64,000 nt of DNA from JAFGSG01 sp964626055 (GCA_964626055.1 CAZVDF010000010.1:11795-75794), one strand, 5' to 3'. Shown: positions 52,667 through 62,034, counted from the first letter of the stretch. A program made the numbers and translations. Notes: a model not told the origin generated them from the letters alone.

Positions 52667-53923
52667 TTATTCAATTACTTCTCCGTGGAACAGGCTTTTA
52701 ATGCTGTTTATGGCAGATTCCTCGCTGTCAGCCTGCCTCTTTTTGTCTGCCTCGTTTTCCGGAACAGATGGCTTGTTATTACCTTCTGCTTCTGAAATTT
52801 TCCGGAGTATCGATGCAAGAGAAGGATTCTTTTTAACGTTCACCATATCCAGAAGCGCCATCTCAAGGCATATTCTTTCATTTGTCGAGAATCTCAGATT
52901 ATTCTGAAGGTCTACAGCCAGCTTGAAAATAATTCCGAGTTCCTCATCGTTAAAATTACCGCCGGTTTTCTTTAAAAGCAGCATCTCGTCTTCGGAAAAT
53001 CCCAGGATATCTGTTAAAATTATACCATTATTGACAAGCCTGACCGTCCTTATTATATCAATAAAGCCCGCGGCATATCTCGGGATATCGACGCCGAGCG
53101 TAACGATCCTGTCGATCTCATCTATAATTTTAACAGGTTCTATGTTATTTATGAATGTCAATAATTTCAGATAGCTCTCGAGCGTGACGATTCCAAGGAT
53201 CGAAAGCGCGTCTTCCTCGCTTATGCTTCCGTCGGAGAAGGATATCACCTGGTCAAGCAGGGACTGCGAATCCCGCATCGATCCTTCGCCGGCGCGCGCA
53301 ATCGGATGAAGCGCGCCTTTGTCTATCCTGTAACCTTCTTCGCGGACAATTTTCTCCAGATGACCGGCGACGGCATCAACCGGGATCTTTTTAAAGAGGA
53401 ATTTCTGGCATCTGGATAATATTGTTTCGGGTATGCGATGAATTTCAGTTGTTGCAAAAATAAAAACCACATGTCTTGGAGGCTCCTCAAGAGTTTTGAG
53501 AAGAGCGTTAAATGCCTCCTTTGTCAGCATATGGACTTCATCTATTATGTAAACCTTATACCTGGCTTTTACCGGCGCAAGGTTTACATTCTCTCTCAGT
53601 TCCCTTATGTTGTCGATCCCCCTGTTGGAAGCGCCGTCGATCTCAATAACGTCAAAAGAGTACCCTCTTCTTATCTCAACGCAGTTTTCACAGGTATCGC
53701 ACGGGCTATCGGTAGGATTTTCACCGGAAAGGCAGTTCAAAGCTTTGGCGAATATCCTTGCCATAGTTGTCTTGCCGACGCCTCTCGGGCCGGAGAAGAG
53801 ATAAGCCTGTGAAATTCGGCCCATCCTTATGCTGTTTCTTATTGTTTTTGAGATGTGATCCTGGAAAACAACATCTTCAAACTTCTGCGGACGCCATTTC
53901 CTGGCAATCACCTGGTATGTCAT
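52667..53923 (-). CDS. dnaX: DNA polymerase III clamp-loader subunit DnaX (short form)
   Basis: AAA+ clamp-loader subunit. Walker A is SGPRGVGKTTMARI, zinc-binding cysteines lie in ALNC...CDTCENC, the DEVH box is YIIDEVHML, and the sensor is IFATTEIHRIPETILSRCQ. At 418 residues it ends shortly after domain III (about 370), with only a short tail, so it resembles gamma rather than full tau. How it would contact the polymerase or helicase is unclear. The ATG has no strong ribosome site. It is followed by element E, ybaB and recR. Confidence 0.93.
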   Translation of the reverse strand: MTYQVIARKWRPQKFEDVVFQDHISKTIRNSIRMGRISQAYLFSGPRGVGKTTMARIFAKALNCLSGENPTDSPCDTCENCVEIRRGYSFDVIEIDGASNRGIDNIRELRENVNLAPVKARYKVYIIDEVHMLTKEAFNALLKTLEEPPRHVVFIFATTEIHRIPETILSRCQKFLFKKIPVDAVAGHLEKIVREEGYRIDKGALHPIARAGEGSMRDSQSLLDQVISFSDGSISEEDALSILGIVTLESYLKLLTFINNIEPVKIIDEIDRIVTLGVDIPRYAAGFIDIIRTVRLVNNGIILTDILGFSEDEMLLLKKTGGNFNDEELGIIFKLAVDLQNNLRFSTNERICLEMALLDMVNVKKNPSLASILRKISEAEGNNKPSVPENEADKKRQADSEESAINSIKSLFHGEVIE

Positions 53924-54095
53924 TGCTTTTCCGTAAATGTACTTTTGAAATATTTGTATTTAATCTTTTTTTCTGTGTCCAGCCGTGTCCATCTGTGGTT
54001 TACTATTACGCGATGTGCGAGTTTTACAGACTTGAGAGAATGCCGCACATGACGTTAAATATTGTATAACTCTAATGCAGGAGCAAACGAACATT

Positions 54096-54180
54096 CGGAG
54101 AGGGAGGGATTCGAACCCTCGGTAGCTTGCGCTACACACGGTTTCCAACCGTGCTCCTTCGGCCTCTCAGACACCTCTCC
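54096..54180 (-). tRNA. tRNA-Ser (GGA)
   Basis: An 85-base class II tRNA. The acceptor stem is GGAGAGG/CCTCTCC. The anticodon stem is CACGG/CCGTG with loop TTGGAAA, so the anticodon is GGA. The long variable arm is GTAGC-GCAA-GCTAC. No CCA is encoded. Confidence 0.95.
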
Positions 54181-54237
54181 AGAATTGAACAAATTCTATT
54201 GATCCCGGATACAGCGATTTGTCAACAAACAAATATT

Positions 54238-54324
54238 CGGAGAGAGAGGGATTCGAACCCTCGGTGGGGTTGCCCCCACAACGATTTTCGAGACCGTCCC
54301 ATTCGACCACTCTGGCATCTCTCC
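54238..54324 (-). tRNA. tRNA-Ser (CGA)
   Basis: An 87-base class II tRNA. The acceptor stem is GGAGAGA/TCTCTCC. The loop CTCGAAA gives anticodon CGA. The long variable arm is GTGGGGGCAACCCCAC. It is 57 bases upstream of tRNA-Ser(GGA) on the same strand, so they are probably co-transcribed. Confidence 0.93.
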
Positions 54325-54388
54325 ATAAACTGTCTTGCGATTTTATCCCCGATACGGGCGTCAATGTATTGAATAAACCAGATTACAA

Positions 54389-55519
54389 TTATCCTGTTGT
54401 AAAGCCTTTTTTAATATATTTTTCCCCAAATGTTTTCAGATATTTCACATCTAATATAACAAGAATTACGGCAGCAATAAACAATACAACCGCGATGACA
54501 GGCACAAACAGGTACGCCCTGCCTGTAAGGCAAATTAAAAAAAACAATATTGAAAAAAATTCTTTTTTTGTAACGTATTTCAGCTTATGAGTAATGGACA
54601 CAAGCGGATCATTGACAGGGAGTTTCTGTAAAAACTCCCTGTCATAGGCGACAAGAGAACCGGACTTGCTGTATCGCTTTAAATATCTGAGCATTGCTCC
54701 CATAGTAAGGGCGAGCCCGGCAAATACGGTTATAATCACAATCATCGAAAAAATCCCGCCCGTGTTTATTAAATACAAATAAGACAGAACGGATACAAAA
54801 AGCAGCAATGTCATATTATCGCTAAATGTATCCAGCCAGCTCCCGATTTTAGATACCTTGAACGTAAACTTGGCCACCTCGCCGTCAACCCCATCCATTA
54901 CGGAAGCAGCCTGAAATAAAAATCCGCCCGCTACGGTATGCCAGTATGTATTGAACAGAAGAAGTATGCTGCTCGAAATCCCGATTATCATATTTATAAA
55001 AGTCAAATAATTCGGGTGTATCCTTGTTCTAACCAGAGCAAGACTTATGGGGATGGAAATCTTTTTATTGATTTTTTGGGCTATATAACCGCCTGTATTT
55101 TGTATAATATGCCGTTTAAGCAGATTCACAGCTCTTTTGTATGCCAGGTCTTTTGAAAGCAAGAACTGATCCTTCTTAATAACAGGAGAAAAAACAACGC
55201 CTCTTCTTTTAAAATATTTCGATAAATCATTTAAATAATGAGCCTGCATGAATAGATTTGATTGAATTAAAAAATACGGCTTGCCAGTCCCGGCTTTACC
55301 GCCGAATGCGATCCCGGTATTTAAATATTTTTTTAAATGCTTATATATCGTTAAGGTATAGAAATTTTTTTCACGCTCCGAAAGGTCAAGAAAAATCTTC
55401 TTTACACCGGCCTTTATCAATATTATAATATTTCTTTCAAGAGGATACAGCCCGCATATTTTTTTTCGGTATTCATAGCCGGCTTTTCCGCTTTTAATTA
55501 TTGCAAATTCTGGCATCAT
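54389..55519 (-). CDS. CDP-alcohol phosphatidyltransferase with degenerate N-terminal domain
   Basis: A 376-residue protein. The C-terminal half (about 165-370) is an integral-membrane CDP-alcohol phosphotransferase with the motif DGVDGEVAK...GSWLDTFSDN near 206-232, all four aspartates being present, and about six helices. The N-terminal ~150 residues resemble a sugar-nucleotide cytidylyltransferase (GLYPLERNIIILIKAGVKKIFL-like) but lack its nucleotide-binding glycine loop. The layout recalls fused inositol-phosphate cytidylyltransferase/DIPP synthases with an inactive first domain. The product (a phospholipid or phosphodiester solute) is unknown. Confidence 0.82.
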   Translation of the reverse strand: MMPEFAIIKSGKAGYEYRKKICGLYPLERNIIILIKAGVKKIFLDLSEREKNFYTLTIYKHLKKYLNTGIAFGGKAGTGKPYFLIQSNLFMQAHYLNDLSKYFKRRGVVFSPVIKKDQFLLSKDLAYKRAVNLLKRHIIQNTGGYIAQKINKKISIPISLALVRTRIHPNYLTFINMIIGISSSILLLFNTYWHTVAGGFLFQAASVMDGVDGEVAKFTFKVSKIGSWLDTFSDNMTLLLFVSVLSYLYLINTGGIFSMIVIITVFAGLALTMGAMLRYLKRYSKSGSLVAYDREFLQKLPVNDPLVSITHKLKYVTKKEFFSILFFLICLTGRAYLFVPVIAVVLFIAAVILVILDVKYLKTFGEKYIKKGFTTG

Positions 55520-55840
55520 GAAAGTTTGCTCCGTTTTTCGGCCAATAAATATATATTATGACTGTTTTGACAATAAATATATTTAAACTTTTAGAAGTGA
55601 TAATAAAAAATATAGCGGCATGAATAAAATATCCGTCTTCCAAGCATTGCAGAATTTAATATTAAGATATACAATTTTACTTGACTTCGGAATATTTTAC
55701 AGAATATTATAACAAATTGTACCGATAATTATATAACGGCTTAATACCGTATATAACTGAATAAGCAGGAATTTCCTTTTACGGGAAGTTACATAAATAA
55801 AGCATACGCTAATTTAACAACTATAAACAGGAGTTAAAAA
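55520..55840. other. AT-rich divergent intergenic region
   Basis: No gene. It contains a degenerate solo terminal repeat (TTAGAAGTGATAATAAAA at 55591) and a probable promoter at 55681-55710 for the plus-strand gene. Confidence 0.5.
55681..55710 (+). promoter_or_regulatory. Probable sigma-70-type promoter
   Basis: TTGACT at 55681-55686 and TATTAT at 55705-55710 are 18 bases apart. It lies 130 bases before the ATG of the secreted protein at 55841, leaving a fairly long leader. Confidence 0.45.
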
Positions 55841-56497
55841 ATGATTAAAGGAATGAGATATTATATTGCATTTTTAATAGTACTGTGTTTCCTATCATCG
55901 GCTGGCGCCCAATTTCAAACTGCCAAAAAAGAATTCAACCCTCTGTATATCCCGCATGATGTTGTGATGAATTTAAGCTATGACAACTTTAAAAGGATAA
56001 AGCTCCTGCACAGCGCGATCATGAATTACGGCGGAGGCAAGGAAGAATTTGACAGGATTGTAGACACATACGCCGAGGCAAGCGCTTTATATTTCCAGAA
56101 TAAAATAATAGAATCCGCGAATCTATTTACCAAGAATCAAAAAGACATAGACGAAATCGCGGCGCGAATTGCTAAAATTTATAAAAACGATACGGACAAA
56201 CTGCATACGAATATAATCAAAATGCATGTTAAATATAAAGTAAAAATGTCCATAAAGGGAGAGCGGGTTAATCCTCAATCCGAAACCGCGCTCCACAGCG
56301 CCGCCGGCGGTGTCCAGCTGGCTAACGATTATCTTGACAGATCGAAGTACGTTGATGCGATCATTTATTTCAGAAGAGCCAAAGATAATTGTTTTCTGGT
56401 CTACAGGATACTGGAAGTTCCGTTACCCGAAGAATTTAAAAAGGACGTAGTTGACAATAAAAATCAGATTTATACATCAAAAGAGAAAAAGATATAA
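55841..56497 (+). CDS. Secreted protein of unknown function
   Basis: A 218-residue protein with a clear signal peptide (hydrophobic 7-23, cleavage near AGA-QF). The mature part is all-helical: a stretch near 35-125 with NYGGGKEEFDRIVDTYAEASALYFQNK, and a TPR-like segment near 150-185 (ANDYLDRSKYVDAIIYFRRAK). An excellent ribosome site, AGGAG, precedes the ATG. I do not recognise the family. It converges with the HEAT-repeat gene. Confidence 0.78.
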   Translation: MIKGMRYYIAFLIVLCFLSSAGAQFQTAKKEFNPLYIPHDVVMNLSYDNFKRIKLLHSAIMNYGGGKEEFDRIVDTYAEASALYFQNKIIESANLFTKNQKDIDEIAARIAKIYKNDTDKLHTNIIKMHVKYKVKMSIKGERVNPQSETALHSAAGGVQLANDYLDRSKYVDAIIYFRRAKDNCFLVYRILEVPLPEEFKKDVVDNKNQIYTSKEKKI

Positions 56498-56505
56498 TCA
56501 TCCGC

Positions 56506-56533
56506 AGGCTGTGGATTTACCTGCACGCAGCCT
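56506..56533 (+). terminator. Possible terminator between convergent genes
   Basis: AGGCTG (56506-56511) and CAGCCT (56528-56533) form a stem with a 16-base loop, followed by TTATAATTGTTTTAATTTT. The stem is short, so this is a modest call. It lies directly before the stop of the HEAT-repeat gene on the other strand. Confidence 0.4.
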
Positions 56534-57334
56534 TTATAATTGTTTTAATTTTAATTCATTTTCCTGCAATTCTTTATCTTTTTTCAGTGCCCCCAGGGAA
56601 GAGATCCTTATATCAGTATTGGGATGCGTGAGAAAGCCGATGATCTTTTCCCGGGTTTTTTTATCCAGCAAATAGCCGTTGATTGCCTTTATTGCCGCTT
56701 TTAAAAGATCGATTTTATTATAATTCTCTTCACTATTAATAATAGCCGACAATTCATTGTAAATTTCTTTGTTCCTGACATTAAGATTTTCAAGCGTCGC
56801 AAGTACCACATTTATACGGGGATCATTTAATGCCTGCACAATATAAGGTACAGAGATCCGCCTGATCACCATATCATTTATCATTAAAAGCCCTCTTATC
56901 GATTCTTCCCTGATCAGCCAGTCATCGCTTGCAAGTCCTTTTGCGAAGATCAGGGCCGAAGCGGGATCACGGTATTTTGAAAGGGTTTTTATGGCAATCA
57001 TCCTGACATTTTCGTTGGCTTCGAATTCAGCTATCTGACGAATACTTTTTTTTGCCTTATTTGTTTTTTTAACGGCAATACAGTTTAATGCTTCTATTTT
57101 AACAATCGGGTGGGTGTCGTTCAGTGCTTCGATCAAGAGATCTTCGGCTTCCGGGGAATCATGGGAACAGAGGCTGCTTAATGCTTCCTTTCTAATCTGC
57201 CAGTTATCGCTCCTGTAAGACCTGGAAAGAATCTGAACGGCCTTTCTTTCTTCCTCTTCCGTTATATATCTTCCGGAACATCCATGCAAAACTACAATCA
57301 AGATAACAATAATTATGGGTAGAATTTTTATCAA
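56534..57334 (-). CDS. HEAT-repeat lipoprotein
   Basis: A 266-residue protein with a lipoprotein signal (hydrophobic 3-17, lipobox VLHGC with Cys at 19), then tandem HEAT-like helical repeats for the rest (SLCSHDSPEAEDLLIEALND; RGLLMINDMVIRRISVPYIV). These usually act as protein-binding scaffolds. The start is TTG, overlapping the TGA stop of the FecR gene (TTGA). It is the last gene of the lytic transglycosylase-FecR-HEAT unit. Confidence 0.82.
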   Translation of the reverse strand: MIKILPIIIVILIVVLHGCSGRYITEEEERKAVQILSRSYRSDNWQIRKEALSSLCSHDSPEAEDLLIEALNDTHPIVKIEALNCIAVKKTNKAKKSIRQIAEFEANENVRMIAIKTLSKYRDPASALIFAKGLASDDWLIREESIRGLLMINDMVIRRISVPYIVQALNDPRINVVLATLENLNVRNKEIYNELSAIINSEENYNKIDLLKAAIKAINGYLLDKKTREKIIGFLTHPNTDIRISSLGALKKDKELQENELKLKQL

Positions 57335-58044
57335 AATTTTCTTTTCCTGAGAATATCGTCAATAATCCCCGTATCCTGTCTCCCTTTAATTACTATCCTG
57401 TTTTTATCAACGATATCGTAATAATCAAGCCATGCATCAAGAATTTCCTGAGGAATTACGACCGGTTCAAGAGGCGATTTATTTAGCTTGATGCTGGTCT
57501 CCTCTTTCATTTTCACATCATAAGACTTGATTATATCCCGGTTAGAGCTTGCTATATAAGCTTCACCGCCAAAAATTGCCAATTTTGTTTCATGATTGGT
57601 AGTAATTATACCGAGTGAAGTATCGATATCCTTAACTCCGATAACAGCCGTATTTGTTCTAATAAGCAAATTCCAATTTTTAAAGCGTTTGCCGTAATTG
57701 ATTTTTATTTTTCCTATATTAAGGTTGATTGCGGTCGGCGCATTGTCGGCCTTCATCTTTATGCCGCTGATCTGTATAATGGAAAGTTCCCTCATGAATA
57801 TTTTGGTATTGTCATTCAGCAATATCTCCATGTATGCTTTTGCTCCGGTACGGATTTTATAATTTTCTTTTATCTGCGCTCCGACTCCAGGCACTATCCT
57901 CATGCCTGAATTCATATCCGTTAAATCCACATCGCCGGTGAGCTGTATGATTTTCCCGATATCCGATCCGGCTTCTGCGTTTACATAAAAAAGAATGGAA
58001 ATAGCGACGGGGCATAGAATCCTGATCATTTCTCGAATCGACAT
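57331..58044 (-). CDS. FecR-domain secreted protein
   Basis: A 237-residue protein with a signal peptide (hydrophobic 7-20, near AEA-GS). The FecR-type beta domain spans about 25-165, with IKENYKIRTGAKAYMEILLNDNTKIFM followed by a second block INLNIGKIKINYGKRF and VIGVKDIDTS. Free-standing secreted FecR-domain proteins are common in spirochaetes and bind unknown partners. It is not next to a sigma factor, so the classic FecI/FecR role is unlikely. It starts 90 bases after the transglycosylase stop. Confidence 0.85.
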   Translation of the reverse strand: MSIREMIRILCPVAISILFYVNAEAGSDIGKIIQLTGDVDLTDMNSGMRIVPGVGAQIKENYKIRTGAKAYMEILLNDNTKIFMRELSIIQISGIKMKADNAPTAINLNIGKIKINYGKRFKNWNLLIRTNTAVIGVKDIDTSLGIITTNHETKLAIFGGEAYIASSNRDIIKSYDVKMKEETSIKLNKSPLEPVVIPQEILDAWLDYYDIVDKNRIVIKGRQDTGIIDDILRKRKF

Positions 58045-58133
58045 TTTCTTCGTCCTCCTCTATCGTTAACAGCTTAGAGCTTATTGCACAATACAAATTG
58101 AAGCAAGGCATTTACAGCATTTTTTATAAGGAA

Positions 58134-60437
58134 TCAATTAATGCCGTATACTGTCTTATATTGCATAAAAAATTTCCTTGTTCGCAATATATAGGATCTT
58201 GTTTCTTCGAATGGAATAAACTCAGTTAAGAAATCATCATCATTGCCGTTATAATCCTTCAGCCATTTTTTTACATTGCCGGCTCCGGCATTATATCCTG
58301 CCATCATGGCTTCGAAATCTCCTTTGAAATATCTATTAAGCCATGCCAGGTATTTCACGCCAAGGCCTATTGAAACAGCGGGATCTTTTAAATCGAAATC
58401 TTTCATTTTCAGTTGTCCGGCAATATCCTTTGCGGTAGCCGGCATAAGCTGCATAAGTCCGGTTGCCCCGGCCGAAGAAACCGCTTTGTGATTAAAAGTT
58501 GATTCCGCTTTCATTACCGCATAGACCATCTCTTTCGGGATGCCCTGCCCCGCATTTGCCTCCACCTGTTCATAAAATGCATCAGGAAGAAGCGTCTTAA
58601 TAATATCTTCGGATAAAATAAAAATGTTTTCCCTGAGATTACAGTACTTTAAAAGTTTTATTAACGAGGATGCCCCGAGATAGTAATTATTGTACTTCGT
58701 CCCCAGGTAAGCCAGCATCTTATGCTTATCGATCCTGGATTCGCGATCTTTATCGGGAATCACCGCAAGCTCCCTGTTTATTCCATCAGTATATCCGATG
58801 GTAAAATATTTTTCAATACCTTTTAAATTATCTTTATATCCGGATTCAAGATCAGGGCTCCTGAAACTGCCTTCTAAAGTTTTATACCTTTTTAATATTT
58901 CAATAAAATCCATCGCATGAATTCTGTTATTTCTTTCAGACAATTTCTTTTCCTGCATATATAACACGGCATGGGAAAAAATCGCGTCTTCCGATTTCCG
59001 CGATCTCACTGATTCGGCGAACATATTCCTCAGTTCTTCCGGCCCATATTTGTCTTTCATCTCATCCAGTAATTTCCAGGTATATGCGGAATCCGGATTA
59101 AGAACCGCCATCTCTTTTATCTTTTGCAGCTTTAAATTATCGTTCTCTTTGGCCGTACCGTATAATTTAACAAGCCAGAACCTGTAACCGGCTGAATACG
59201 CACCGTCAGGGCGCGAAGACAAGGCTTCTTCCATAAATTTTACCGCTGTCCCGTTGTCCTTTACTTTTATTTTGTTTTTAACGAAAGCCCATAAAAAATA
59301 TTCGGCTGCTTTATCTTTTGGATATTTATCTTTAAACCCGGTTATTAAATTCTCGTCAAAAATATTATTGCCCACCTGAAACTGCAAAATTCTTTTGTAC
59401 GAGTCTTTTAAAATATCATCAGCCGAATCGTCAAGCAATCTCAGGTAAATGCCGTAAGCAGGCTGTTTTTTTTTCATTGTCCACAATTCGTCGGCTTCAA
59501 TTTTTAAGAATTTATGGTGTAATGAACGATCGTTCCTGTATTGAGATATAAGACTTTCGGCATACCCTGTTTTCCCCGTTCGGATAGAATTTTTTACAGT
59601 ATAAATTATTGCTTCATTTCTCAAATTTTCATCAGGATCCCTGTTCAACAGTTCTTTAAGAACTTCCTGTGAATTTTCGTATTTCGCGTTATAATAAAGG
59701 GAGGAGGCGAGCAACAACGCTTCATCATTATTAAATTCGAACTGAATTTTTGAGGTTATACCGATAATCCTGTTGCATGCGATCCCGGACTGCCAAGATC
59801 CCGGACTCAGTTTTAAGACAGCCAGATATTCCCTGACGGCATTTGCAAAGTCTTCTTTTTTTTCAAAAGCGGATGCTATTCGTATTTTAATAATCGATCT
59901 GGAATTTAAATCGGTGAATTTTGAATGTAATTCCTTTAAATGATTAATGACATTATCGAGTCTGCCAAGCTCCATCATGGCATTAGATTTTAATATCGCA
60001 GCATCCCTGAACAATGCGGTATTTGATCTTTTCATCAGCTCGACGAATTTTATCACATATTCATATTCCCGGTATTCGAAAAACAACCCGGCTATCTCGT
60101 GAACTGCATCGTCATAAAAATCCGATTTAAAATGGAATCCGTTCAAGTATTTATATATGGTGTAAGGATAAATTTTCAAGGAAGTATTTTGCGAAAATTT
60201 AAAACAGCTGTTGGCAAAATGTAAAATGGCTTTCTTCGGCTCGCCTTGTTTTTTAAAAGCCGTCCCCAGAAGGAAATGTTCTTTATATCCGGCATTCTCA
60301 TTATCCAGTTTTTCAATTATTTTTCCAACAGGGCTGTAAAAACCAACAGCAGAAAGATTATTGCTGCCGGCCGGTTCCGCAAAGCAGGAAAGAGGCAGGT
60401 GCAACAGATAAATTATTATAAGTTTATATATTCTCAT
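58134..60437 (-). CDS. Slt-type lytic transglycosylase with TPR superhelix
   Basis: A 767-residue exported protein. The N-terminal signal (LLHLPLSCFA-EP) could also be read as a lipobox. A long TPR/alpha-superhelical region (about 30-600) is followed by the SLT catalytic domain (about 620-760). The catalytic glutamate lies in YAVMKAESTFNHKAVSSAGA near residue 645, with GLMQLMPATA and the final AMMAGYNAGAGNV motif. It cleaves peptidoglycan to 1,6-anhydromuropeptides. FecR- and HEAT-domain genes follow in the same direction and may be partners (inference). Confidence 0.93.
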   Translation of the reverse strand: MRIYKLIIIYLLHLPLSCFAEPAGSNNLSAVGFYSPVGKIIEKLDNENAGYKEHFLLGTAFKKQGEPKKAILHFANSCFKFSQNTSLKIYPYTIYKYLNGFHFKSDFYDDAVHEIAGLFFEYREYEYVIKFVELMKRSNTALFRDAAILKSNAMMELGRLDNVINHLKELHSKFTDLNSRSIIKIRIASAFEKKEDFANAVREYLAVLKLSPGSWQSGIACNRIIGITSKIQFEFNNDEALLLASSLYYNAKYENSQEVLKELLNRDPDENLRNEAIIYTVKNSIRTGKTGYAESLISQYRNDRSLHHKFLKIEADELWTMKKKQPAYGIYLRLLDDSADDILKDSYKRILQFQVGNNIFDENLITGFKDKYPKDKAAEYFLWAFVKNKIKVKDNGTAVKFMEEALSSRPDGAYSAGYRFWLVKLYGTAKENDNLKLQKIKEMAVLNPDSAYTWKLLDEMKDKYGPEELRNMFAESVRSRKSEDAIFSHAVLYMQEKKLSERNNRIHAMDFIEILKRYKTLEGSFRSPDLESGYKDNLKGIEKYFTIGYTDGINRELAVIPDKDRESRIDKHKMLAYLGTKYNNYYLGASSLIKLLKYCNLRENIFILSEDIIKTLLPDAFYEQVEANAGQGIPKEMVYAVMKAESTFNHKAVSSAGATGLMQLMPATAKDIAGQLKMKDFDLKDPAVSIGLGVKYLAWLNRYFKGDFEAMMAGYNAGAGNVKKWLKDYNGNDDDFLTEFIPFEETRSYILRTRKFFMQYKTVYGIN

Positions 60438-60683
60438 TTTATTAAATCCCGGCCCGAAACTATTAGCGGGTAATCAGCGTTTAACTGCAGTGACTTCTTC
60501 TGTGATTTTACCGGTGAAATTAATCAGCTTAAAATTTTTTAAAATAATCCGGATTCGCCATATCGGTCAAGCATTTATATTATTTTGACATGCGGTCCTT
60601 AGTGCTTATGAATAATTACTGGAGTGCAATGAAGGCTGACTATACATGAAAATTATTATTTTAGGAATGGTTTCTGAACAATC
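60438..60683. other. Short intergenic region
   Basis: AT-rich, with nothing recognised except possible promoter elements for the transglycosylase gene. Confidence 0.4.
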
Positions 60684-61061
60684 TTACCAGCTTATTGTTT
60701 TGATTCTAACGTGATTCGCATCCCCGTTTTCAAAAATTTTTATTTCTACCGCATTATGGCCGACAAAATATGCAGGCAGATCTGCATGGCCGGGAGACTC
60801 TGCCCAGAAGTGAACTTCATTTCCGGCATCGCCCTTCACAGAAGCGAATCTCCATCCGACCAGCACCCCGCAATATCTGAAAAATGACCAGCTGTTATCG
60901 GGATCATCTGCGAGAGGGAAAACAACTTTCACTCTGCAGCCCTCCTCAAGGTCGACTCTCAAACTATAAATCGTCGGTTTTGATCTTACAACAATCTCGC
61001 TTTCTCTCAGCAGATTATCCCCATTCGCCCCTTTATCCGGATATGTTATTCCGTTTGTCAT
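60684..61061 (-). CDS. Small soluble protein of unknown function
   Basis: A 125-residue protein with no signal peptide or membrane helix, rich in beta-strand-like stretches and Gly/Asp (GVLVGWRFASVKGDAGNEVHFWAE). AAGG lies eight bases before the ATG. Codon use looks like the neighbours'. I do not recognise the family, and nothing around it suggests a role. Confidence 0.6.
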   Translation of the reverse strand: MTNGITYPDKGANGDNLLRESEIVVRSKPTIYSLRVDLEEGCRVKVVFPLADDPDNSWSFFRYCGVLVGWRFASVKGDAGNEVHFWAESPGHADLPAYFVGHNAVEIKIFENGDANHVRIKTISW

Positions 61062-61194
61062 TACCAGAACCTTTTAACTTTATTCAAAATATTCCTAGCG
61101 CTATATGACGTTATTCATAATAATCATATACCATATTTTATATAAGTCAACTTAAAATCTCCATTTAAAAAAACCTCCAAAAGAAAAGAATAAT

Positions 61195-61223
61195 TTGACA
61201 TTGGTTCGATAATATATTATATA
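61195..61223 (+). promoter_or_regulatory. Probable sigma-70-type promoter of PilZ gene
   Basis: TTGACA at 61195-61200 and TATATA at 61218-61223 are separated by 17 bases. It is 57 bases before the ATG of the PilZ gene at 61280. Confidence 0.55.
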
Positions 61224-61279
61224 TATAGGGTGAAGATTAAAAAATGAATTTTCGATAAAATTAAGGATAGTCCGCCAAG

Positions 61280-61675
61280 ATGAAAGAAAAAAGACTGGAA
61301 CCTCGAATCTGCACTGCATTTACGGCCAAATGCATCGAACTTCCTGAAAAAAAGAACAGTTTTTACACCGCCATATGCGATCTGAGCCCGGGAGGAATAC
61401 AGATTTTTTGCGACAGGTCATTCCCTTGCGGGACGAATTTTAATATCAATATTAATCTGATTCACGAGTCCATTGAGGCGAGAGCGCAGGTCGCGTGGAA
61501 CGATAAAAAACCGAATTCGGATAAATTCTGCACAGGATTAAAATTCCTGGAAGTTAACAGAAAAAGTAAAAATAAGATCGAGAATTTTATTGATACGATC
61601 TATCTTAACACGATCTTTTATTCATGCAATCTATCCGACCCGGTTAATAAAAAAATAAATACCCGCAGAATTTAA
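61280..61675 (+). CDS. PilZ-domain protein (plus strand)
   Basis: A 131-residue protein consisting of one PilZ domain. The cyclic di-GMP-binding motifs are present: RLEPR (RxxxR) near the N-terminus and DLSPGG (DxSxxG) about 30 residues later. It is thus a likely small c-di-GMP receptor. It converges with a second PilZ gene, and the two stop codons share TTAA. A good promoter lies upstream. Confidence 0.88.
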   Translation: MKEKRLEPRICTAFTAKCIELPEKKNSFYTAICDLSPGGIQIFCDRSFPCGTNFNININLIHESIEARAQVAWNDKKPNSDKFCTGLKFLEVNRKSKNKIENFIDTIYLNTIFYSCNLSDPVNKKINTRRI

Positions 61676-62034
61676 ATTGCACTATTTACTCTTTTATAAA
61701 ATTCCTGCATGATTTTTTCTTCATTTCCTTCGTTGTAAGCTACTATATTCTTTAAATGAATAAATGAATCCAGATCAATTGAATTAAACATAATTGCCGT
61801 CTCTGAGGCAGAAGACCTGATCACTTTTCCTTCAACATTAATTTTTAATTTGGATGTGCTGCCTTCCATAAAAATTCCTATTTTAACTTCCGCGTTCAGT
61901 GGAATTTCCTTACTGCATTCTATCAATACGCCGTTTAAACTTAAATTGATAACATTGCATTCAATGGATTTCCTTTTATATTTTATTACAGCACCTACTC
62001 CAAAGGTAACTCTGGTGTTTCTTCTTTTCTCCAT
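61672..62034 (-). CDS. PilZ-domain protein (minus strand)
   Basis: About 120 residues, a single PilZ domain with the RRNTR motif (RxxxR) and NLSLNG (NxSxxG), so c-di-GMP binding is likely. I choose the ATG at 62034 (MEKRRNTRV), which has GGGGA upstream; an earlier in-frame start would add a non-homologous Tyr/Phe-rich leader. It overlaps the other PilZ gene tail-to-tail by four bases. Confidence 0.87.
   Translation of the reverse strand: MEKRRNTRVTFGVGAVIKYKRKSIECNVINLSLNGVLIECSKEIPLNAEVKIGIFMEGSTSKLKINVEGKVIRSSASETAIMFNSIDLDSFIHLKNIVAYNEGNEEKIMQEFYKRVNSAI

Noticed and set aside
53971..54005. Possible repeat (CTGTGTCCAGCCGTGTCCATCTG region)
   Set aside because: A short sequence resembling common degenerate repeats; no second copy in the window.
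53924..54095. Signal recognition particle RNA gene near dnaX and tRNA-Ser
   Set aside because: The order dnaX-ffs-tRNA-Ser is common, but the conserved GGAAG/AGCA tetraloop hairpin is absent from both strands of this gap.
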